Assembly (NCBI GenBank): GCA_018907035.1
Contig: JACCIC010000005.1
Coordinates: forward strand, 1-64,000
Origin: Sycobia sp. Sy_11
Lineage: Eukaryota; Arthropoda; Insecta; Hymenoptera; Epichrysomallidae
Reading direction: 5' to 3'
Length of the DNA stretch: 64,000 bases
Of this stretch, positions 56,001-64,000 are shown piece by piece. The notes beneath the pieces were generated by a model, which was not told the DNA's origin, made no database searches, and was given only the letters and a program-made list of their open reading frames with translations. A program made the translations under genes and the position numbers. The stretch's first letter is position 1, and every line of letters begins with the position of its first letter.

Positions 56001-58829
56001 AGCATTATCTCAAGTTAAACAAGCAACTTCTCTCCTTTTAGCAATGGATTGGGATTTATGTCCTGATATTTGCATGCACTCCTTAAATCAAATTGTAAAT
56101 TATCTGTTTAAGCAGCCTTTAATACCAGAACGAGAAAGTAAGTGAATTATCTATTTAATCAATTAAAATAGATTTTTTTTTTAAGAACAGTGATTGATTG
56201 CAGATCTTATTGAAAATGCACTTGGAAGTTTTCATGTTCCAGTGAAACCAATAAGTCAAGCTGTGATTGAAGAGTATGGAAATGAAGTAAGAGATTTAAC
56301 TAGAAGATTTTTTCATCATCTTCTAAGGTAAGTAATGCCTAGGCAATTTAACAAGTGAGCAAATCCTTTTTGGAAGAGAAATATTAATTAAGACTGTAAT
56401 AAGTAGGTTCAGTTAATAAATATATTTTTTGATTTAATAAATATCAAAATTAGGACAAAATAAATACATAATAAATCTATCATTTTTATTTTTATATATT
56501 TTTACATATTTTATTTTCAACCTTTACAGTGTAGAACTTACTATTTTTTAAATTTCTGATATCTTGTTCTTATAAACGGCTTTGATATTTAGTAAAATAA
56601 AAAGCAAGAAAATTATACAGTTTTTGGCATTTTCAGATATAGATTATTCGAAAAAGCATTCAGATTGGCTATTGATTTAAGCGATCATGATCTTTTTATG
56701 GACATACATTTTTATGCAATAATATTAAAAGATACTGAAATGGCAACTGCAGCCAAAGAAAAGGCTGAAGAAATCATCAGTAGATGTAACAGTTGTATTA
56801 GTTCACGTAAGTTTTCATAATATTTATATCTTTATGTTTATTTATATATACAGTTAATTAAATCAGTGTATCCTTAATTTAGATTCAACATGCTCACGAC
56901 CTTCATGTTCATTATGTTCAGATTCTGGAAGTGAAAGAGATGAATCTTATACAGAAGATACTGAAAATGAAGGATTTTCAAAAAGAGAAAAAGTTCATAT
57001 CAAAAGATCTTCCAAACACAAATATTCCAAGAATCCTAGTAGCCAAGCACCACCTTTACCCGTCCTCTATTCTCCTATATATAATAACAGTGGTTTTATG
57101 TCTACATCTTTTAATGAAGTTATTGAAAAGACTGAAAGTAATTTATTGTGCACACCGTTTAAACATATAACTAACTGCAGTATTCCCTCAACATCTTACA
57201 ACTATTCTCTACCTAATTTTGCACCAAACACATTTTTAAGTTCAAAACCTTATTCTAAATCTGCAGCTTTTACATCAATGACAAATCCAAATTATTCTCA
57301 ATCAATCAAAAGTTATGATAATTTGATTTCACCTTTTCAAAACCTTTCTCTTAATAGTCAGTTGACACCAAGTTTGGCCCAATCATCACTAAATAGCATG
57401 TCATTGGAAAATATTACAAGCACATATCAAATGAATAACTTTCTACCAAGTGCTCTTACTACTTCTTCCTTTGAATCAAAATCTATAGAAGTTCCATCAA
57501 ATTCTTTGTCTTCTGTAGATAGTACAACGAATAATGTAATGTCTACATCTTTCAGTAATTGTCTATCAAGTATAGAGTCTACCTCAGAAAATGACACATA
57601 TGTCAGTACCAGTTTGGACAATAGTAATCAAAAACAAGGTGGTGTAACAGTTTCTCTGCTACCTACTCCTACTCCATTAGACAAAACAATAATCACAGTA
57701 AAGTCAGTTCCGTCTACGTGTAATGATCCTTCACCTCTTTCAGTATTTAATTCTGGAAGTAATCTCATGTCAACATCATTTAATGATCCAGATGACCCCA
57801 ACGAGGATAATAATTCAATTTCCTGTGATAGTAGTTCAAACAGTAATACACCATCAAAACAAAAATCTTCTACCATAAGTATTCCACCGCCACCTCCTTC
57901 AATTACAGATTCTTTAGTTAATTACATTCATAGTTTGCCAAAAAAAAATTATGTATTGTCTAGAAGTAGCCCTGGTTTAACAGATATAGATATTCCATTA
58001 TTAGAACACGTACAGCCATTGCATTCCATACCCAATATATTGCAACAACAACATTCTGTTTCAAACATTTTACAAAATCATCATAGGAACAATAATTTTC
58101 AATCTACTTGTAAATATAGATTAGATTATGATCTTGATTATGTACTGTTTCATAATAGCTGTGATAACTTAAGTACGATGCATTCCAATATTAACCACAC
58201 AAAATCAAATAGTTATAATATTTCATCTAAATCTTATGATAATAAACAGACAAAATTAAGTTTTTCACAAAATAGTACAAATATTAATGGGTGTAGAGAA
58301 AATAGATTATCTTCAAATATACCACCTTTACCTGTTATAAGTACTTCTTCTACAAATGAAAAATATGCTTTACCATCTGTAACATCTGTAGAGGCAACAT
58401 CAAGTGCAGAAAAACCAAAAGTGAAATTTTCAGACACAGTTACACATATTTTAGTACCTAATACTGTAAAATTATTTATTTTCATTTTTTTATAAATGTT
58501 AAGTCATTATAAAATTTTAATTTTTAAAATTCATCTTTTAGTCACCAGCATATCGGCCTATTCAGAAACGAACAGTTACACAAACACATCCAATGGATCC
58601 AAAAAAAGAACTAGCAGAAAGCTTACCACTGTGCTTAGGCAATGATGATTACCTTAAAGATTTCCAACCTTTACTAAGTAAGTGATATAGTTTTCATTTT
58701 TCTAAATACTACATCCTGTAGTTTAAACTTTATTGTAATTTTTTAGAAAAAGAATGTGATAAATCAAAAGAGTCTTCAAAAACTGAAGAAACTGCCAAAA
58801 TTAAAGTTGTACATTTTGGTCTTTTATAA
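53084..58829 (+). CDS. frtz: WD repeat planar cell polarity effector Fritz (WDPCP), 15 exons
   Basis: Exons 53084-53166, 53381-53510, 53571-53748, 53821-54014, 54082-54182, 55011-55125, 55217-55426, 55505-55668, 55708-55851, 55929-56137, 56204-56327, 56637-56806, 56883-58465, 58542-58677 and 58747-58829 are all GT-AG with matching phases, giving 1207 residues. Fritz/WDPCP is a cytoplasmic CPLANE component acting downstream of core planar polarity proteins on actin and septins, and in ciliogenesis. Family marks include the start GELNFWTF, SYHDKKVD, KRSYAQKRGLIYVPQNKK, a beta-propeller (about 30-390), helical LFEKAFRLAIDLSDHDLFMD near 555, and the ending ESLPLCLGNDDYLKDFQPLL plus VVHFGLL. Exon 13 (residues 608-1135) is a long Ser/Asn/Thr-rich, probably disordered insertion with a PPPPPS run. 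The protein is longer than I recall for human (about 750) or fly (about 950). An AATAAA lies at 58986. Confidence 0.93.
54197..54803 (-). CDS. Cfap126: Flattop (CFAP126) homologue nested in fritz intron 5
   Basis: Three exons, 54615-54803, 54427-54547 and 54197-54357, with GT-AG borders and phases 0 and 1, give 156 residues. Flattop proteins sit at basal bodies and axonemal microtubules and help dock and position basal bodies; the mouse gene is a planar polarity effector. The family core is clear: FTAKRLQNWEVPK, then NGRLFASMKRSNPWGNFKGT and TWELPLKI. The C-terminus is shorter and very Lys-rich (KDKKEKVKEL, KRKQLKK), typical of microtubule-associated tails. The whole gene lies in the 828-bp intron 54183-55010 of fritz, antisense. 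Its stop codon is only 15 bp from the end of fritz exon 5, so its 3' UTR should be antisense to that exon. Confidence 0.88.
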
Positions 58830-59048
58830 CGTTTAATATAAATTTTAAGTGCTATTTAAATTTTAATTATAGAATAGACTCTGAAAGAGTTTTTGTTAAA
58901 TAATAGAAGAGTATTATTATATTATTTTAGTAATAAAAATTACATATTTTTTGTACACAGCTATATTGTAAATATAAATTTAAAAAATAAAGATAAAATT
59001 TTATACTATATAATAGATTAAATATTTATTTCAACATTTTAAAAAAAA
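58830..59048. terminator. Shared 3' region of fritz (+) and MRPL48 (-)
   Basis: The two stop codons are 219 bp apart. AATAAA for fritz is at 58986-58991, and TTTATT (AATAAA on the minus strand) for MRPL48 is at 59025-59030. Cleavage downstream of each signal would make the transcript ends meet or overlap. Confidence 0.65.
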
Positions 59049-59855
59049 TTATTTCTTAGTTGTCACTTGAACTAATTCAGCCTTCAAATCTAACAAGCGT
59101 TTATCTGGAATATATCTTTTCTTTTCTCTTTCCTCAGAATATTCAAAGATATCTAACATTACACCTTCTGGTAAACCTTTTTCGATAACTCTTATAAAAA
59201 TCGGTACTCTTACAGCTGGTACATTTGTAAGTTTTAAGTCTCTTTCATATAGTTTCAGTAAATATTCTATTTCAACAACTGTCGTATTTGGTTTATACTT
59301 TGAGATTTTCATTTCTTTAGCAGGAAAAGCATAACTAAAATATTAAGATCAATATTATTTTAGTGAAATTTTTTCAGCACTGTAGATTTGCATTAATCAA
59401 GAATATTAATAATTTTGAGTACCTATCTTCTACAACAAAATCCATTGCTCTAGCAATTTTATGAGACCAGCGTTGATAAGATTCTATAATTTCATAGTCA
59501 TAACCTCTGATTTGGACCGTCAAAGCTGGATAAACAGGATATTTTGGTTTTAACAGCTAAAATTTATAAAGGGATATAAAATATTTACGTGAAAATAATT
59601 AAAAAAAATTTGTATTTTAAATCTTAACCTCCAAATAGTCAGGTTCGTAAATACTGTAAAATTTTAACATCAATTTATTAAACGCCTTTGGTCGAGTACA
59701 TATTTTAAGCTAAAAATGAGATAGTTTATTCAGAAATTGAAATAAAAAAGCATTAAAAAATTGTAAAAATTTAAAAAATGAGTAAAAGGTAAATGTATGA
59801 TCCACCGCATTTCAGTTAATTAAATTTATTTACAAACCCTATTACATAAATTCAT
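59049..59855 (-). CDS. mRpL48: Mitochondrial ribosomal protein L48, four exons
   Basis: Exons 59838-59855 (18 bp), 59629-59709, 59423-59556 and 59049-59334 join with matching phases to 172 residues. mL48 is a large-subunit mitoribosome protein with an S10-like fold. The N-terminus MNLCNRLKICTRPKAF is basic and fits a presequence. The family core is visible as IYEPDYLELLKPKYPVYPA, LTVQIRGYDYEIIESYQRW, SHKIARAMDFVVEDSYAFPA and GLPEGVMLDIFEYSEE. The tiny first exon is inferred from its ATG, the AGG|GTTTGT donor and phase, and is the least certain part. The gene converges on fritz. Confidence 0.88.
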
Positions 59856-60297
59856 TCTTATGCTCCGAAAACTTAGCAAATATACTATAATTAAATTAAT
59901 TAAACTAAATTAAATATGTATTAATCAATTGATAATATTAATGTTGAAAAAATAACAAGAGAGCAGAAGACAAGAAATTATTATAAATATAAACGCGTTT
60001 CTCCAGGTTTCTCTCGCCAGGTAACACTCGTCTAAGGAAACGCTAGATCAGACTTGTTTTTATCATTTTTTTGCTATACCAAAACCAAAGTCACGTGGCA
60101 AGAGGAGGCAAGTATGAATTTAATTTTAACATCCTAGAAACATTAATTTTCGTCATTCTTCATCGGATGAATATAGAAAATTACACTCGTTTATAGATGA
60201 CACTTTTATTTTTATTTTATAACACTTTCCCAATAAGCAATAATAGTTTCAACACTGCCTATTAATGTGCAAGACGATTTCAAAATTTATTCATTGC

Positions 60298-60918
60298 TTA
60301 AAGGGGCATCTCTAGTCTTTTTGCATACATTTTCAAGATTTTTTTCTTGCAGTAAACTTTATTATCACACTGCAATTTTTTTATGTTAAAAAAATACATA
60401 TTGAAGTCTGCAAAAAAAATTTTTTTTTCATTTTTCATCCAATTGGCCCAGATATGGCTGCCACAAAAATGAAAAATTCAAAAAGCATATTAAAGTATAA
60501 GAAAGTGGCTATAGCCCGTACTAGAATTATGAATATTCGATTACATTTGAACACTTTTTTAAACAACATAACCTCAAAAAATAAGCCGAAAATTAGAAAA
60601 GCCCGCTATTTTGTTTTTATTTTACTTAAACTTCTCGATTTTAGTACGGGCTATAGCCACTTTCTTATACTTTAATATGCTTTTTGAATTTTTCATTTCA
60701 GAGCTTCCTGTGTCAAGATATGATGTCAGCCAAAAAAAGCAAGCTTCGTTGTGGCAGCCATATCTGGGCCAATTGGATGAAAAATGAAAAAAAAAATTTT
60801 TTTGCAGACTTCAATATGTATTTTTTTAACATAAAAAAAATTGTAGTGTGATAATAAAGTTTACTGCAAGAAAAAAATCTTGAAAATTTATGCAAAAAGA
60901 CTAGAGATGCCCCCTTAA
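60298..60918. mobile_element. Foldback MITE with TTAA flanks (piggyBac-type)
   Basis: Both ends read TTAA followed by (G)GGGCATCTCTAGTC in inverted orientation. The outer arms 60298-60463 and 60751-60918 are near-perfect inverted repeats. Inner arms 60467-60522 and 60642-60697 continue the palindrome, leaving a ~120-bp loop. A 53-bp segment (60698-60750) interrupts the right arm only. TTAA target duplication and GGG-type termini point to piggyBac-family mobilisation. No transposase is encoded. Confidence 0.85.
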
Positions 60919-61193
60919 ATCATTGATCTAGAATTTTATTTTTTTACGACTTTATAATATTTTAATAATACTTACTGAAAAATAGTGTTGAATAATTTTT
61001 TCTGACTTGATGCAAATTCGCTATTATTAAAGTAAACAAGTCTATAATTCAAGGCTAAAACTTAACATGCGATATGACAGATTTTTTAACACCAACATTA
61101 TTTCAAGTTGCAACAATAATCATTATTGTTTTACCCCCATTTCGATAGATGTTCTAATGTATCGTTAGTCCGAGTTCGGATACGTTTATAAAC

Positions 61194-61337
61194 ATGGGAC
61201 AAAATTCTTCAAAGCTGGAAAATTTGGAAAAACAGAGGCTGCCAGCTCGAGCGAGTTTTAGAAATAGAACTGTACGTAGCGTGAAAAAGAAAATCTCTTA
61301 TAAACGGACTGCCGACGAACAATATCGTGTCAAATAA
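61194..61337 (+). CDS. Candidate small ORF (47 aa) with N-myristoylation-type start
   Basis: The frame begins MGQNSSKLENLEKQRLPARA and ends DEQYRVK before TAA. Gly2, Ser5/Ser6 and Lys7 fit the N-myristoyltransferase consensus, and the rest is strongly basic (RNRTVRSVKKK), which would favour membrane association. The ATG follows TATAAAC. No known family is recognised. A chance ORF cannot be excluded, but the composition is unlike the surrounding AT-rich DNA. Confidence 0.4.
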   Translation: MGQNSSKLENLEKQRLPARASFRNRTVRSVKKKISYKRTADEQYRVK

Positions 61338-61973
61338 ATAAATTATTTAGATTGTAAAGTTTTTCCATCTGTCAGAGTTGATATCTTGTCGTCACTTAAG
61401 TCACTCCGTCCATAATACTCTATCTCATTTTTTTTCGATATATTTAAAAGAAAGTATTAAATATTTTTACTGACACGCCCACTCATCAAATGAAGTCCGG
61501 TTAAACAGGACTAAACACGTTATTAGTATTAAAAAATGAATTGAAACTTATTAAGATTTTTATGTGTAGGTATAATAATTTCCGCCTATCCCATTTTCTT
61601 TCTTATTTTCTGATAGATCATGTAATAGACTTCACCTTTTATATATTTGATCATGTAAATCAGTTAACAGCCTCGCATCATCATCAACAGCTACGCATCA
61701 TCGTTGCCTCAGGGTAACTGTCGCTTCAGGTAGAAATGTTAAAATGTATATACGTTTATAAATAATGTAAAAATCGCTAAATCTTTTGTAATGCTGTATT
61801 GCATAAATATTTATATTACACATATTGTAGAAATTTTACATGCTGACATTCTTTTAGTTTTTTTCACAAAGAAGTATGAAGATATGGTTTACTAATGTAT
61901 TCCAATATTCTGGATATACGAGCATTAGGAGCAAGAGTAATACTTGCTTTTCGAGCGAAGCCGCATCAACCAA

Positions 61974-62028
<55 letters not shown>

Positions 62029-62331
62029 CTAAATTATAATTTATAAGTAAATAATTCGACTTTTTGCGTAGTGTCGTTACATATAAATTATTATATAATT
62101 CTGAAATAACAAAAAATTGTATTAGTCGAAAATTGGAAATTATTTTTTTGCTATACATATAATCATGCAAAGGTTCCTCAGCTATAAAATCTCTAAATTT
62201 GTTTTGCTATTCTGCTGTTGCTATACATTGATAATTTTTATGATATAAACTCGGTTTAGGTTATTTTATTCATCATTATAAGTTCCAAGAAATAGACAAA
62301 GCATGTAAACATCAATTGCACATTATGCTGA
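61338..62331. other. AT-rich intergenic DNA with one (TA)n tract
   Basis: The only structure seen is the TA tract at 61979-62026. No exon-like sequence is found. Confidence 0.5.
61979..62026. repeat. (TA)n microsatellite
   Basis: This is a perfect TA tract. Confidence 0.97.
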
Positions 62332-64000
62332 TTATGAATTTGTAACAGCACGAAGCGTAGTAAAATAAGAGATTGAAGTAGATATAATCTTAAAAAAAAA
62401 ATAAAAATAGATATAATTTTCATCATACTCGGGTATGTAATAAAAATGGTTTACAATATATAGCTTACTCCTGTGATAAATGGTAAATTGAGGGTGGTCA
62501 TTATTCCAGAAACGTATATTTTCGGTAACTTTTGACACCGAAACATTATGAAAGTTTTTAAAAGTATCATATCCTTATTTTCATTGTACCAAACAGTAGA
62601 ATATATAGAAAAACCTACATCCTTACTCTAAAAAGGACAAAAATAACATGTTTTAAATTTTTTATTTTATGGAAAAATTGGGATTTTAAAATGAATATTC
62701 GTTTTCCATTCCTATATTTTTCGCAATGTAGGAATTTATATTATTGTCATAGATATAAAGTATTAATTATTAATCAAAGAATTTGATTGAAAAACAAATT
62801 TATTTCGCATTATATTACATTAAATAATATTAAATAAATGTACTTACAACACTTGATAGATCATCGGCACTCATGGCCGTCATAATAAGTCTTAAATAAT
62901 TTATTAAGAGAACAACGGCAAATCTGTGTAGGGTCGCTGTTGATGCATTGGGCTGCAAAAAAAAAAGAATTATTTAATACTTCTCTACTTTGGCTTAAGT
63001 ATTAAGGCTTAAATATTCAGTCATTTGTATATATTAATTGATTCATACATTAATAATTTGCAAACCAGCTCCAACTGTATATCCGATGAAGCAAATTACA
63101 GTTTTTGCCAGTACCATTCGTGCAGCTTTATTTATTTTTTCCGTCAAGCTACGTAAGAATATTCAATATATTATTCAATAAATCGATATAAGTTAAATAA
63201 TGAATATATTTATAATCAAATATTTATATCTTTCATTATATTAGTTTTGTCGTGTCTCGAATTGTAAATTAAGTTAATGAAATTATATACCCATCCAAAC
63301 TTAATTTAAAGCAATATCATAAAAATAACAGAACAATAGCTCATGGAAGATTATAAGAATAACTTTTATAGAATTAATTGTATAAATTAAGCACTGAAAA
63401 AATTTTCTGATATTAAGTAAATATTTACTTGTTTTGTACCAAGTACATCATTTTCTTCAATTAAGAAAATATTTACTTGATAAAATATATTTTTTCAGTT
63501 ATGATTATTATTCTCAAATAATCATTAAGCTGAACGTAGAATTAAAATTTAGTCTATATCTTAAATTCTGTGTTCGTTTAATATAAAAAATTTGTTTATT
63601 ATAATTTTTTTATTATATTTATTATAATATGGGACAATAGCAACTTCGTCTTGGTGGGAAGCAAAGAGTAGGTTTTTTGTCTTTAATACAAGCAAATGAG
63701 TCAGTGGTTTTGTTCTTTGCTATATATTTGAGTCAAAATATGCTCTTAATTGTTTAAATGTATATACATGGACAAAATACAGGAAAATATATAAATACGT
63801 AAAAATACCACAACATGAATTGGTGTTCAAGAATATATTTTCTTAATTCCTCGAAGCAAGCAGTTGCTTGAAAATTATCAGCTAAAATTTTCAATCTTAC
63901 AGTGGATACGTAGATAATTAAGACGATCACGGCGTCGGTATTCACCATTACGCTGGCGTATGTAATAACAATTGTCTGATTAAAATAGATCAAAACATCA
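62332..64000 (-). CDS. Insect odorant receptor (7tm_6), 3' five exons, runs off window
   Basis: Exons 63809-64000 (open at the edge), 63049-63148, 62848-62952, 62469-62627 and 62332-62388 join with consistent phases to about 204 C-terminal residues. Insect odorant receptors are seven-helix ligand-gated channels that work with Orco in sensory neuron dendrites. The first exon carries TM4 and the loop with LKILADNFQ and ELRKYILEHQF. The next (MVLAKTVICFIGYTVGAG) is TM5, then LLINYLRLIMTAMSADDLSS (TM6). The following exon has the conserved SIYSTVWYNENK and IMFRCQKLP block, and the final exon gives SYFTTLRAVTNS, the usual C-terminus with TM7. The splice at the end of the first exon (TG|GTATTT) is the least certain. 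Confidence 0.88.

Noticed and set aside
62332..62538. 68-codon ORF as an independent gene
   Set aside because: Its last 18 codons are the terminal exon of the odorant receptor and its start is shifted from exon 4; splice sites and phases explain it.

Overview
The window is eukaryotic nuclear DNA, very AT-rich and dense in (TA)n microsatellites. Its genes have short introns and its transposon relics are typical of insects. A divergent insect odorant receptor (7tm_6) at the right edge, Ty3/Gypsy, Polinton-type, piggyBac-like and Tc1/mariner-like relics, and the divergence of the conserved genes from vertebrate ones all point to an insect. Hymenoptera is my best guess, but nothing in the sequence proves the order.

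Layout. 1-3.9 kb: 3' half of a Ty3/Gypsy element (gag, protease, RT, damaged RNase H, integrase, plus an extra ORF). 6.9-8.3 kb: PRPF38A (+). 9.0-11.3 kb: MON1 (-), with two apparent single-base frameshifts. 11.4-24.9 kb: long gene-poor tract with many (TA)n arrays and GC-rich patches. 25.0-30.0 kb: seven-exon type II membrane protein of the transferrin receptor/glutamate carboxypeptidase II family that has lost its zinc ligands. 30.2-30.8 kb: SAYSD1 (-). 33.1-35.2 kb: an unidentified, nonsense-interrupted ORF beside a piggyBac-like relic. 35.6-37.0 kb: Polinton-type integrase relic. 38.3-41.2 kb: second, broken Ty3/Gypsy element, followed by the 3' end of a non-LTR element and an LTR-like tract. 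43.8-44.8 kb: a ~60-bp minisatellite whose units switch orientation. 45-53 kb: repeats, a Tc1/mariner relic, an RTE-like tail and a dispersed repeat. 53.1-58.8 kb: fritz/WDPCP (+), 15 exons. A complete three-exon Flattop/CFAP126 homologue lies antisense inside its fifth intron. 59.0-59.9 kb: MRPL48 (-), tail-to-tail with fritz. 60.3-60.9 kb: TTAA-flanked foldback MITE. 61.2 kb: small ORF with an N-myristoylation-type start. 62.3-64.0 kb: 3' part of an odorant receptor (-).

How the genes fit together. Most host genes are unrelated housekeeping genes (splicing, Rab7 activation, ER quality control, mitochondrial translation). The exception is fritz with nested Flattop: both families act in planar polarity and basal body or cilium positioning. 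That nested pair is the most interesting arrangement here. All multi-exon models were built by hand from GT/AG sites and phase agreement. No similarity search was run, so family assignments rest on recognised motifs.
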